Shown here: positions 35,136-43,698 of the stretch, in pieces
How positions within the stretch are numbered: position 1 is the stretch's first letter
How the letters are laid out: each line of letters starts with the position of its first letter
Assembly: GCF_000972495.1 (NCBI RefSeq)
Contig: NZ_LATM01000011.1
Location: 98,500-162,499, forward strand
Direction: 5' to 3'
Length of the DNA stretch: 64,000 nucleotides
Source: Hymenobacter terrenus
Lineage (GTDB): Bacteria > Bacteroidota > Bacteroidia > Cytophagales > Hymenobacteraceae
Made by a program: the position numbers and the translations under genes
Notes under the pieces: model-generated
Seen by the model: the letters and a program-made list of their open reading frames with translations, nothing else
Database searches by the model: none
Told to the model about the DNA's origin: nothing

Positions 35136-36404
35136 ATGAATCCTGACCCACGCCACCTTTCTATTCTCGACTTCACGTATCCCCTGCCACCCGAGCGCAT
35201 TGCGCCGGAACCCCTAGCCGACCGCGCCGCCAGCCGGCTACTGGTGAGCAGACAGGGCCAGCTTTCCGATAAAAGCTTCCGCGACCTGCCGAATGAACTG
35301 CCATCTGGGGCACTGTTGATTTTCAACGATACCCGCGTGGTGCGGGCGCGGCTGCTGGCTCGGCGGCCCACTGGGGGGCAAGTTGAGCTGTTTTGCCTGG
35401 AGCCCGTAGTGCCGCACCGCAGCCTGGAATTAGCCTTGCAGCAGACTGGCTATTGCACGTGGCGCTGCCTAGTTGGCAATGGCCGCCGCTGGAAAGAAGG
35501 CCCTGTAAGCCTGAATTTCGCAACGGGCGATGGCCAAACTGCCACCCTTTGGGCCGAGCGCCAAGCGCAGGAAACTGGTACGGCTCTGATTAATTTTCGC
35601 TGGGAGCCGGCCACATTGCCCTTTGCCGAAGTATTGCGCGCCGCGGGCCATCTGCCGCTGCCCCCCTACCTGGGCCGCCCCGACACTGCCACCGATGCCG
35701 TACGCTATCAAACGGTATATGCCGCTACCGAAGGCGCCGTGGCGGCCCCCACTGCTGGGCTGCACTTCACGCCTGAATTGCTGACTGAGCTTCAGCAACA
35801 AGGCTTTTCGAGTGGCCATATTACCCTGCATGTGGGCGCAGGCACCTTCCAGCCGGTGAAGGCCGACCGCATGGCCGACCACCCCATGCACACCGAGCCA
35901 ATTCTCGTCACGGCCTCTCTGCTGCGGCAGTTGCTGACCCATCGGCCCCAGCCGGTACTAGCGGTGGGCACCACAAGTCTGCGCACGCTCGAAACGCTGT
36001 ACTGGTTAGGCGTAGGTTTGCTACAGACGCCCTCATCGAGGGACGAGACGACTGAGACTAGCCCCGCTGAATTGCTCGTGACGCAGTGGCAACCATATGA
36101 AATGGCCTCTGCTGCCGATAAAATCAGCCCGGAAGTAGCTTTGACGGCCCTGCTCCGATACCTTGAAACTAGCGGCACCGAGACGTTGCAAGCCAGCACC
36201 CAGCTACTCATCGCACCGGGCTATCGATTCCGTTTGATTGATGGTCTTATCACCAATTTTCATCAGCCCGAAAGCACGCTGCTGCTTTTGGTGGCTGCGC
36301 TGCTGGGCCCCGAGTGGCGGGCAGTGTACGACCACGCGCTAGCCCACAGCTACCGCTTTTTAAGCTACGGCGACAGTTCACTTCTGCTGCCGACAGCTAC
36401 CTAA
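35136..36404 (+). CDS. queA: tRNA preQ1(34) S-adenosylmethionine ribosyltransferase-isomerase
   Basis: 422 residues. It transfers and isomerises the ribose of SAM onto preQ1 at tRNA position 34, giving epoxyqueuosine. The family pattern is clear: FTYPLPPERIAPEPLADRAASRLLV, GALLIFNDTRVVRARL, VELFCLEP, GHLPLPPYLGRPD, YQTVYA, GAVAAPTAGLHFT, HITLHVGAGTFQPVKADRMADHPMH and the C-terminal INFHQPESTLLLLVAAL. Slightly longer than the usual 350-residue enzyme owing to small insertions around residues 100-150 and 290-310. Confidence 0.95.
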   Translation: MNPDPRHLSILDFTYPLPPERIAPEPLADRAASRLLVSRQGQLSDKSFRDLPNELPSGALLIFNDTRVVRARLLARRPTGGQVELFCLEPVVPHRSLELALQQTGYCTWRCLVGNGRRWKEGPVSLNFATGDGQTATLWAERQAQETGTALINFRWEPATLPFAEVLRAAGHLPLPPYLGRPDTATDAVRYQTVYAATEGAVAAPTAGLHFTPELLTELQQQGFSSGHITLHVGAGTFQPVKADRMADHPMHTEPILVTASLLRQLLTHRPQPVLAVGTTSLRTLETLYWLGVGLLQTPSSRDETTETSPAELLVTQWQPYEMASAADKISPEVALTALLRYLETSGTETLQASTQLLIAPGYRFRLIDGLITNFHQPESTLLLLVAALLGPEWRAVYDHALAHSYRFLSYGDSSLLLPTAT

Positions 36405-36437
36405 CACCAAGAGGAAAGCGAGCTGGCTCAACCGAGA

Positions 36438-36468
36438 TTTGCGGCACGCTGCTTGTAAAGAACCTTTG
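36438..36468 (+). promoter_or_regulatory. Promoter of small secreted Lys-rich protein
   Basis: TTTG (36438-36441), 19 bases, AACCTTTG (36461-36468), one mismatch to the -7 consensus. The leader to ATG 36518 would be about 44 bases. Confidence 0.65.
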
Positions 36469-36517
36469 CATACGGGCTCCGTACAAAGCCTAGATGTTCT
36501 TATCCTCAATCCTGACC

Positions 36518-36826
36518 ATGAAAAAAGTAACCCTGTTGCTCGCCCTTTGCGCTTTTGCTACCACTAGCTTCGCGCAGACCACCCCCACCACAGAAGTGAA
36601 GAAACGCGACAACGGCACCACGAAAGTTGTGACTAAAACTGGTAAGACCAACGTCGGTCAAGCCCTCGACAACACCGCCGATGCCGCTGGCAACGTAGCT
36701 AAAAAGGCTGGTACCGCCGTTAAGAAAGGTGCCAAGAAAACTAGTGCCGCCGTAAAACAGGGAAGCCAGAAAATAAGCGGCAAGGCCAAAGACGGCACCG
36801 AGAAAATGGAAGCTAAAACAGAATAG
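36518..36826 (+). CDS. Small secreted Lys/Ala/Thr-rich protein
   Basis: 102 residues from ATG 36518, chosen because it starts a textbook signal peptide (MKKVTLLLALCAFATTSFAQ). The upstream ATG at 36494 adds only eight residues. The mature part is strongly basic with degenerate repeats of AGKKAGTAVKKGAKKTSAAVKQ type and no Cys. It looks like amphipathic helical repeats similar in composition to LEA-like or histone-like stress proteins. It stands alone between its own promoter and terminator. Function unknown. Confidence 0.8.
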   Translation: MKKVTLLLALCAFATTSFAQTTPTTEVKKRDNGTTKVVTKTGKTNVGQALDNTADAAGNVAKKAGTAVKKGAKKTSAAVKQGSQKISGKAKDGTEKMEAKTE

Positions 36827-36861
36827 TTTCCAAAGTTTTTCCTTTCCGCATTCCCTAAAAA

Positions 36862-36886
36862 CCCCGGCCGTGGCCGGGGTTTTTTA
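36862..36886 (+). terminator. Terminator, probably shared
   Basis: Stem CCCCGGCC with GGCCGGGG, loop GT, followed by six T and preceded by AAAAA. It ends the plus-strand small gene and can also serve the convergent minus-strand gene that ends at 36915. Confidence 0.85.
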
Positions 36887-36914
36887 TTGAATTTATGCCG
36901 AGATTGAGTGCTTA

Positions 36915-37148
36915 TTACCTGGCGGGCTTCTCCCGTAGTTGGTACAGCACGCTTTCGGCCACGCCGTGGCCAAACAGGCTGATACCAGCATTGAAGACGA
37001 CCAAAGCCGCCGTCCCGGCAGCTACCCACTGCTTCGCAGGCACTCGCTTCTCCATCAGCCCCCCAGCCCACTGCACCATGCAGGCGCCAGCGCCAATTGT
37101 TACGAGGCCCAACGGGGCAAATAGCAGCCATTTTTTTTTGTGTGTCAT
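36915..37148 (-). CDS. Small two-TM membrane protein
   Basis: 77 residues from ATG 37148 (MTHKKKWLLFAPLGL); the open frame extends further upstream without a convincing start. TM segments at about 7-27 and 38-58 flank the loop GGLMEKRVPAKQW. The C-terminus (GVAESVLYQLREKPAR) is polar. No family recognised; similar small membrane proteins are common in Hymenobacter-like genomes. Confidence 0.6.
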   Translation of the reverse strand: MTHKKKWLLFAPLGLVTIGAGACMVQWAGGLMEKRVPAKQWVAAGTAALVVFNAGISLFGHGVAESVLYQLREKPAR

Positions 37149-37286
37149 TGCTCGAAAAGTAAGGTAGCGGTGTAATAAAAGGCCGGCGCTTGCGATGCAT
37201 GCCAGAGCATGGCATCCTAGCGTGCCTTTCGCCCTTCGCTTACGCACCAAATCTGGCCTTGTTTCGGGTCTGGCCACCCGTTTTTT

Positions 37287-37754
37287 ATGTCGCCCTACGA
37301 ACAACTGCTACACTTAGCCTTCACCGCTCCCAATGACGTGAAGTACTACCTCACTCCCACCGCCCGCCACGCCTACGACCAATTGCGGGCCGCCACGCCT
37401 GCCGAGCGACCTTTTCGCTTCGAGCAGGTGCGCCTGGGCTTGGCCATGAGCCTGCTCAAGCTGGTTTCGGAGCTGGGTGACCATGCCGAAAGCCGCCAAG
37501 TGCTCGACGTGCTGCACCGCGCCCTAAGCGAAGCCCGCTCGCCCGAAGACATCGACCGCATTGTGGGCCGCGAAGCTCGCCTGTTCGACCGGCTCTATGA
37601 AAACCTTTACGTGAATGAGGAAGGCGAAGAGCTTCTCAACCTCTTCGGCCGCACCCTCGACGCTGATGCGCCTCAATTGCTCGAAGAAGTAGCGCAGGAA
37701 GCCGTCGACCTAGCTCGCACGCTAGATTTCAGTGCTGATGAGGATGAAGAGTAA
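37287..37754 (+). CDS. Uncharacterised helical acidic cytoplasmic protein
   Basis: 155 residues, no signal peptide or TM segment. The sequence is helix-rich and strongly acidic at the C-terminus (RTLDFSADEDEE). Segments such as QVRLGLAMSLLKLVSELGDHAESRQVLDVLHRALSEARSPEDIDRIVGREARLFDRLYENLYVNEEGEELLNLFGRTL suggest an all-alpha fold. Protein-like codon use and a clean start support a real gene. No family recognised. Confidence 0.7.
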   Translation: MSPYEQLLHLAFTAPNDVKYYLTPTARHAYDQLRAATPAERPFRFEQVRLGLAMSLLKLVSELGDHAESRQVLDVLHRALSEARSPEDIDRIVGREARLFDRLYENLYVNEEGEELLNLFGRTLDADAPQLLEEVAQEAVDLARTLDFSADEDEE

Positions 37755-37861
37755 TGTGTGCCTTTGACTATACCGACACCCTCATTCTTTTTACAATAAG
37801 CCCTTGAGCAGGTGCTTAGGTATTCTTCCTTTCTACCTCTCCATTTTTCAATTTCCTGCTC

Positions 37862-38773
37862 ATGACTCTCACCATTTTTGGTTTCGTTCTACTGGTCGTG
37901 GGCCTGAACGCGTCGCGGCTCTCCGAACGTCTGGAACGACTGCGCGGCGGCCTCATCTTTCTGGGTGCCGCGTTTTTACTGCTTGGTTTGGCCCTGAGCA
38001 CGGTAGTTCAGATTGGCGTAGGGCAGGTTGGGGTTCAAACGCTGTTTGGACAAGTCCAGAGTCGGATATTGCGGCCGGGCCTGAGCGTGGTGAACCCGCT
38101 GGTAGATGTCATCCGCTTCGATACCCGGACCCAGAATTATACCATGTCGGCGGTGCATAGCGAAGGCCAACAAAGTGGCGACGATGCCATTCGCGTCCTC
38201 TCAGCCGATGGCCTGGAAGTTGTCATCGACCTCACCGTACTTTACCACGTGGTACCGGACCAAGCTCCCAAAATCCTGTCTAACATCGGTGAGGATTATC
38301 AAGATAAGATTGTGCGCGCCATTTCGCGCACCCGCATTCGCGACAATGCGGTGTATTACGACGCCGTGGCCCTGTACTCGACCCGGCGCGAGGAATTTCA
38401 GGCACGCATCCTAGCCGCCATCGAAAAAGATTTCCGCGCCAGCGGACTGCAGCTCGACCAGCTCCTCATCCGCAACATCCAATTGCCCCAGTCGGTGAAA
38501 GCCAGCATCGAAAGCAAGATTTCAGCGGAGCAGGATGCTCAGAAAATGCAGTTCGTGCTGCAAAAGGAAAAGCAGGAAGCCGAACGTAAGCGCGTCGAAG
38601 CCCAAGGCATTGCCGACTACCAACGCATCGTAAACACCGAACTAAGCGACAAGCTGCTGCAATACGAAACCATCAAAGCCAACCAAGCCATTGCGACCTC
38701 ACCCAATGCCAAGGTCATCATCATGGGTGGCGGGCGCGGAAATGTGCCGCAACTACTATTGGGCGATAAGTAG
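37862..38773 (+). CDS. Prohibitin/SPFH-domain membrane protein
   Basis: 303 residues. Two closely spaced N-terminal hydrophobic segments (about 1-16 and 29-55) precede an SPFH domain: VGVQTLFGQVQSRILRPGLSVVNPLVDVIRFDTRTQNYTM, then SADGLEVVIDLTVLYHVVPDQAPKI. A helical coiled-coil part follows (ISAEQDAQKMQFVLQKEKQEAERKRVEAQGIADYQRI) and a Gly-rich tail. Prohibitin-like proteins assemble in membrane rings or microdomains and often modulate proteases. The DNA just before the gene lacks an obvious promoter box. Confidence 0.9.
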   Translation: MTLTIFGFVLLVVGLNASRLSERLERLRGGLIFLGAAFLLLGLALSTVVQIGVGQVGVQTLFGQVQSRILRPGLSVVNPLVDVIRFDTRTQNYTMSAVHSEGQQSGDDAIRVLSADGLEVVIDLTVLYHVVPDQAPKILSNIGEDYQDKIVRAISRTRIRDNAVYYDAVALYSTRREEFQARILAAIEKDFRASGLQLDQLLIRNIQLPQSVKASIESKISAEQDAQKMQFVLQKEKQEAERKRVEAQGIADYQRIVNTELSDKLLQYETIKANQAIATSPNAKVIIMGGGRGNVPQLLLGDK

Positions 38774-38798
38774 GTAGTTTAATTGAAAATGCTGACAG

Positions 38799-38840
38799 CT
38801 AGAAAAAGCCTTATAGCAATAGCTACGAGGCTTTTTCTAG
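38799..38840. terminator. Bidirectional terminator with 12-bp arms
   Basis: CTAGAAAAAGCC and GGCTTTTTCTAG are perfect complements around an 18-base centre that holds a smaller TAGC/GCTA hairpin. The T-rich arm acts as the U tract on either strand. It lies between the convergent prohibitin-like and susD genes. Confidence 0.75.
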
Positions 38841-38879
38841 TTTCAAACGGTGTGGCGGCTGCCGCTACGAATGCCTTAG

Positions 38880-40349
38880 CTAATAGGAGGCATTCTGCAC
38901 CAGCGTGGGATTCACGTTAATTTCGCGTTGTGGAATGGGCAATATCAGGCGAGGGTTGCTGGCCAGCACTTCCAGTACCTCCGGGTCATCAGCCGTTTGG
39001 GGCTGATAGGGTACAATTACAGTTGAGAGGTTATTACGGCGAATATCGTGGATGTAGAAGCCCTCAAAAGCAAACTCCAGTTGGCGCTCGTTCAACACGT
39101 CATCAAGTGTGAGAGAAGTAAAAGGAGTGGCCCCGGAACGCTGGCGAATAGTGTTCACGTCATTCAGGGGACTGCCAGTGGTCAGGCCCGCCCGCACATC
39201 GGCCTCAGCGCGGATGAGGTACATTTCGGCTAAACGGATGACGGGAATATTCTGCCCGTAGGTGAGCCATTTGCCACTGCGCAAACGACGGGAAGAACGG
39301 GCGTAGTTGCCGAGGTAAATCAGCTTCTTGCTGGTCGTGGCTGTAAGCGAGTCGGTACCCCGCACGTCGCTTTCTTCGTAGCGGCTGGCGAAACTTCCTT
39401 CCACCTGTACGTCGGCGCGACCGGTGCCGCTGACGCCGCCATCGGTGCTGTAGCCGGCAAAGAATGTGGCCAAGCCGTCATTGGCCGTGCCAGCATTATT
39501 CTGGTCATTCTGCTGAATTTCAAACAGCGACTCCGTCGAATTTTTATTGGTGAACACCGAAGCCAGTGTCGCAGCTAAGGCTTTCCCGCTTCTGCGGATA
39601 ACGTTGTCGGCGGCGATGCGAGCGGCAGCGTAATCACGCTTCTGCAGCTGGACGCGAGCAAGCAGGGCCTCAGCCGAGTATTTGGTGGCGCGAGTAGCAC
39701 TGGCATCGGGCAGCAGGGTCATTGCCGTAGTCAGGTCGGTAATGACTTGGGCATATACCTGCTCTACGGTAGCTCGCGGCACTTGAACGCCAGCCTGGTC
39801 TACATTTTTGATGGCCGTCAGGGCTAAGGGCACTCCGGGGTCGGTGCTGGCCGTGCCAGCTTCGTACTGCTTGGCATAGAGGCGCACCAACTCAAAATAC
39901 ATGGCTGCTCGCAAGAAGCGTGCTTCGCCTTGATACTGGCTTTTGAGGGCCGGAGTGGCTACCACATCTAGTGCGTCAAGCACCAAATTGCTTTGGTTGA
40001 TTGCCTCATAGGCCCTCAACCAGGTGCGGTCTGCTTCGGCATTGGTACTAATCAGCGTCCGCCGGAATACCTCCTGGTAGCTCCTGAAGGTACCTTGCCA
40101 ATTGACATAGTCATCGCCACCAATGAGCTCGGGTAACATAATCAGGTTGGTGCCGTATAGGGCCGGATTATCCAGTTTAGCGTAGATGCCCACCACGGCT
40201 GAGCCCACCTTGGCTTCGGTATTGAGAGCCGTACTGGCATCAACAGACTGCTGGGGTTGAATATCGAGGGGGTCCTGGCAGGACTGAAGCAGGCCACCGC
40301 TCAGACCTAGAACAAGCAGCAAGGCTGCGCGGAAATGTAGAGTTTTCAT
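38880..40349 (-). CDS. SusD/RagB-family outer-membrane lipoprotein
   Basis: 489 residues from ATG 40349. The signal peptide ends in LLQSC (lipidated Cys). Helical TPR-like repeats typical of SusD follow: RFLRAAMYFELVRLYAKQYEAG, ATKYSAEALLARVQLQKRDYAAA and VIRLAEMYLIRAEADVRAG. The C-terminal family ending includes NERQLEFAFEGFYIHDIRR and NPRLILPIPQREINVNP. SusD proteins cap a SusC channel and bind a glycan or other ligand. It is 23 bp downstream of susC. No glycoside hydrolase, sensor or sulfatase gene is adjacent, so the substrate cannot be inferred. Confidence 0.93.
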   Translation of the reverse strand: MKTLHFRAALLLVLGLSGGLLQSCQDPLDIQPQQSVDASTALNTEAKVGSAVVGIYAKLDNPALYGTNLIMLPELIGGDDYVNWQGTFRSYQEVFRRTLISTNAEADRTWLRAYEAINQSNLVLDALDVVATPALKSQYQGEARFLRAAMYFELVRLYAKQYEAGTASTDPGVPLALTAIKNVDQAGVQVPRATVEQVYAQVITDLTTAMTLLPDASATRATKYSAEALLARVQLQKRDYAAARIAADNVIRRSGKALAATLASVFTNKNSTESLFEIQQNDQNNAGTANDGLATFFAGYSTDGGVSGTGRADVQVEGSFASRYEESDVRGTDSLTATTSKKLIYLGNYARSSRRLRSGKWLTYGQNIPVIRLAEMYLIRAEADVRAGLTTGSPLNDVNTIRQRSGATPFTSLTLDDVLNERQLEFAFEGFYIHDIRRNNLSTVIVPYQPQTADDPEVLEVLASNPRLILPIPQREINVNPTLVQNASY

Positions 40350-40372
40350 AAACAAAATCGAATACTAATGAT

Positions 40373-43300
40373 TTAAATACCCAGGTTCACGCCAAAAGTG
40401 AAGGTTTTGGACAGCGGCGGGGTGTAGAAATCGTGGCCCAGCAAGTAGTTAGCACTGCCGGCCGAGGTAGACGAAGTGCTATTAAATGACGTGGTGTTCA
40501 CTTCCGGGTCATAGCCAGTGTAGTTGGTCAGCGTGAAGAGGTTCTGGGCCGTGATGTAGAAACGAACCGACTGCAGGTGGTAACGGCCCACGAGGTCAGT
40601 AGGCAGATTGTAGCCCAGCGTTACGTTTTTGAAGCGGAAGAACGAGCCGCTCTCAATCCAACGTGAGGAAGGATTGGTGCCGTTGCTGCCGTAGAGGCGC
40701 GCCTCGGGCACATCGGTGATATCACCACGGTTGCGCCAGCGGTTGAGCTGATCCACGGTCTGATTATCAAAATAGTCGGCGGCTACCGATTGGAACACGC
40801 CGGCGATGTTGTAAAGGTCGTTGCCGTACACGAACTGGCCGAGCACGTTCAAGTCGAAGCCCTTGTAGCTGAAGCTGGTGGTCGCCCCGCCGGTGAATTT
40901 CGGGTTGGGGTCGCCGAGTTTCTGGTCAACGGCGGCAGTATAATCGTTGGTCGTGCCACCTTCGGCGGTATAATAAAGCGCGTCGCCGTTGGCAGGGTCT
41001 ACGCCGGCATATTTCTTACCCCAGAATACGCCAATCGGTTCGCCTTCGCGCACGCGGCCCAAGTTTCGGCCACCGCTAATGATTTCCTGCGGCAGCCTCG
41101 TAATCAGGTTGCGGTTGAAGGTGATGTTGCCGCCCAGGTTCCACTTAAAATCGCCGTCAAGAATGCGGCCGTTCAGGGACAACTCCAGGCCACGGTTGCG
41201 CAGGTTACCCACGTTTTCGCTGATAACACTGTAGCCGCTGGTGTAGCGCAGCTGCCGGTCGAGCAGCAGGCCAGTGGTTTTCTTCTCGTATATGTCGACT
41301 TCACCCGACAACCGGTTATTGAATAGGCCAAACTCAAGGCCTAAGTCAGCCTGCTTCGACGTTTCCCAAGTCAGGTTGGGGTTCCCTACACGGGCTACGC
41401 CCACTCTGCCGGTGCCAGGAGCCGTACCCGACTGGTCACCATAGGGCAGTGAAGAAACGAGTTGGCGAGCATCGAAATTGCCAATTTCGGCGTTGCCGGT
41501 GCTGCCGTAAGAGGCCCGCAGCTTAAGTAAGTTGACAATCGAATTATCTTTCAGAAAGCTCTCCTGCGAAATCAACCAACCCACCGAGCCAGCCGCAAAA
41601 GTGCCGTAGGGCTTGTCATCACCGAAGCGCGAGGAACCATCACGACGCACACTGGCCGAGAATAGGTAGCGGTCGAGCAGCGCGTAGTTGACGCGGCTAA
41701 AAAATGAAATGAAAGAGAATCCCGTACCGTTTGAGGCAGTGCCGCCGGTTTTAACGGCAGCACTGGCGAGGCGGGTAAACTCTGGCGTGGGGAAACCGCG
41801 GCCTTCGGCAATGGTTTGCTTCGTGTCGGAACGCTGATACGACTGCCCCAACAGTGCCTCCAGGCGATGCTCCTCACCAAGGTTAAAAGTATAGGTAGCT
41901 GTATTGTTGGTAGTGTAATTGATGACTTGCGACTGGCCGTTGTAGCCGAAGCCAGTCTGTCCTCCGTCGAGCGTGCCGGCCCCGCGGTACAGGTCTTCGT
42001 TGAGGTTCAGGAAGTCGGCTCCAACCTCTGAGCGTAACACCAAGTTTTTGATAGGCTCGTAGCTCACGTTAAAGTTGCTGAACGAGCGATAAGTACCTGC
42101 CCGGTTGAAACCCAGGTCGAGGTCGAGCAGGTTATTGTAATAGATGGTTTGGTTATTGAGCCGGCCAGTAACGGGGTCACGCACGGGCTGTTGCGGCGGC
42201 AGGGCATTCAGCTGCACTGGGTTTGAGAACGAGTTGTCGTCGGGAGTGCGGTCGTTCACCGAGCGCGACAACGACAGGTTCAAGCCCGCGCGGACTTTAT
42301 CATTCAGGCTATGGTCCAGGTTGAGGCGAAGGCTACCACGACGGTAGCGGTTGCCGATGATAATGCCTTTCTGGTTAGAGAACTGTCCGCTCAGATAGAA
42401 GCGGGTTTTGGCATCGCCGCCACTCACGTTCAGGTCGTACTGCGACACACCACCGCGGCGGAAGGCCTCATCGCCCCAGTTGACGTCATAAGGCGCATTC
42501 AAATCGATGCCACTTTCGGACAACACTGCTGCTTCCGGTGTCGCATAATCAGGGTCGCTAGTATCAATAAGCCCACCATTCACAGCGGCCTCGCTGAACA
42601 GTTCCTTATACTGAGCCGCATTCAGAAACTTACGCTTGCGGGTGGCAGTGCTGGTGCCCACAAAATAGCCTACATTAACCCGGGTTTGACCCTGACGGCC
42701 TTTTTTGGTCGTCACGATGACCACACCATTCGAAGCCCGCGAGCCATAGATAGCCGAGGCCGAAGCATCTTTCAGAATGGAAATACTTTCGATGTCGTTA
42801 GGGTTGAGGTCGGCCAACGGGTTGATGGGCTCGTCATTCGCCGTCCCCACATCCTGTGAGGTCACGGGGATACCGTCAATCACGTACAGCGGCTGGCTGG
42901 AGGCGGTTATTGAGGCCGACCCCCGTACCCGGATTTGCAGCCCGGCGCCGAGCTTGCCCGATGACTGGGTAATCTGCACGCCTGGTGTGCGCCCCTGAAC
43001 AGCTTGCTCGAAGCTCACTACGGGCTGATTCTGCACGTCTTTGCTCGAAAGCTGAGTCACTGCCCCTGTCAATTCCTGTTTCACCTGCGTGCCATAGCCC
43101 ACTACCACAGCTTCATTGAGCTGAGTAGTAGCGGCGGCTAGGGTTACGTTCACCGTGGTCTGGTCGCCCACGGCAACGGTTTGGGCCGTGTAGCCCACCG
43201 AGCTAATCACGAGGCTGGCGCCCGGCTGCACATTTAGCGTGAAGGTGCCGTCGGCCCCGCTGCTGGTGCCGTTGGTAGTACCACGCTCTAGTACGGTAGC

Positions 43301-43435
43301 GCCGGGTAGCGGGCCCGAATCGGAGCCTTGTATCCGCCCGGTCACGGTCTTGGTCTGTGCCCATGCCGATACTGAGCATAGACACGCAGCAAAGAGCAGC
43401 ATAATTCTGAAGAGTGTAACGAGTCTGTACTTCAT
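40373..43435 (-). CDS. SusC/RagA-family TonB-linked outer-membrane protein
   Basis: 1020 residues. Signal peptide 1-26 (ending SAWAQ). A CarboxypepD_reg-like domain occupies about 28-105 (VTGRIQGSDSGPLPGATVLERGTTNGTSSG). The plug domain (~110-230) has the SusC marker NEAVVVGYGTQVKQELTGAV, and RIRVRGSASI/PLYVIDGIPV and ISILKDASASAIYGSRASNGVVIVTTKKG. A 22-stranded barrel follows, ending in FTFGVNLGI with the usual aromatic-rich C-terminus. It imports a large ligand with TonB energy together with the SusD partner downstream. Confidence 0.95.
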   Translation of the reverse strand: MKYRLVTLFRIMLLFAACLCSVSAWAQTKTVTGRIQGSDSGPLPGATVLERGTTNGTSSGADGTFTLNVQPGASLVISSVGYTAQTVAVGDQTTVNVTLAAATTQLNEAVVVGYGTQVKQELTGAVTQLSSKDVQNQPVVSFEQAVQGRTPGVQITQSSGKLGAGLQIRVRGSASITASSQPLYVIDGIPVTSQDVGTANDEPINPLADLNPNDIESISILKDASASAIYGSRASNGVVIVTTKKGRQGQTRVNVGYFVGTSTATRKRKFLNAAQYKELFSEAAVNGGLIDTSDPDYATPEAAVLSESGIDLNAPYDVNWGDEAFRRGGVSQYDLNVSGGDAKTRFYLSGQFSNQKGIIIGNRYRRGSLRLNLDHSLNDKVRAGLNLSLSRSVNDRTPDDNSFSNPVQLNALPPQQPVRDPVTGRLNNQTIYYNNLLDLDLGFNRAGTYRSFSNFNVSYEPIKNLVLRSEVGADFLNLNEDLYRGAGTLDGGQTGFGYNGQSQVINYTTNNTATYTFNLGEEHRLEALLGQSYQRSDTKQTIAEGRGFPTPEFTRLASAAVKTGGTASNGTGFSFISFFSRVNYALLDRYLFSASVRRDGSSRFGDDKPYGTFAAGSVGWLISQESFLKDNSIVNLLKLRASYGSTGNAEIGNFDARQLVSSLPYGDQSGTAPGTGRVGVARVGNPNLTWETSKQADLGLEFGLFNNRLSGEVDIYEKKTTGLLLDRQLRYTSGYSVISENVGNLRNRGLELSLNGRILDGDFKWNLGGNITFNRNLITRLPQEIISGGRNLGRVREGEPIGVFWGKKYAGVDPANGDALYYTAEGGTTNDYTAAVDQKLGDPNPKFTGGATTSFSYKGFDLNVLGQFVYGNDLYNIAGVFQSVAADYFDNQTVDQLNRWRNRGDITDVPEARLYGSNGTNPSSRWIESGSFFRFKNVTLGYNLPTDLVGRYHLQSVRFYITAQNLFTLTNYTGYDPEVNTTSFNSTSSTSAGSANYLLGHDFYTPPLSKTFTFGVNLGI

Positions 43436-43619
43436 AAGGAAAGCAGTAAGGGGTAAGAGGAAAATTTTAAAATATGAATAATCAAAAAAAACACAATATT
43501 AACCTCAAAACAATGGGCTATTTACAGTTTTTTCTTATGATGCCAGAGCTAATATAATTGCACAGCTTAACAATTGACGTTTTTTGTTAAGATTCTATCG
43601 CCCAGACATACCTTACCTA

Positions 43620-43664
43620 CCTTTACCGCGTCAACCTTTGCTGCGTCAACCTTTGCTGCGTCAA
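43620..43664. repeat. Three tandem copies of a 15-bp unit before the RNase D gene
   Basis: Units CCTTTRCYGCGTCAA stand at 43620-43634, 43635-43649 and 43650-43664. The last two are identical and the first differs at two positions. Each unit contains CCTTT(G/A), so the array presents three -7-like boxes (TACCTTTA, AACCTTTG, AACCTTTG) in phase. It ends 34 bases before the ATG of the RNase D gene. Confidence 0.75.
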
Positions 43665-43698
43665 GAGTTGGCGCAACTGATTTCTTCTTTGCTTTTCA

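Noticed and set aside
43620..43664. CRISPR-like array
   Set aside because: Units are 15 bp, directly abutting without spacers, so it is a short tandem repeat.
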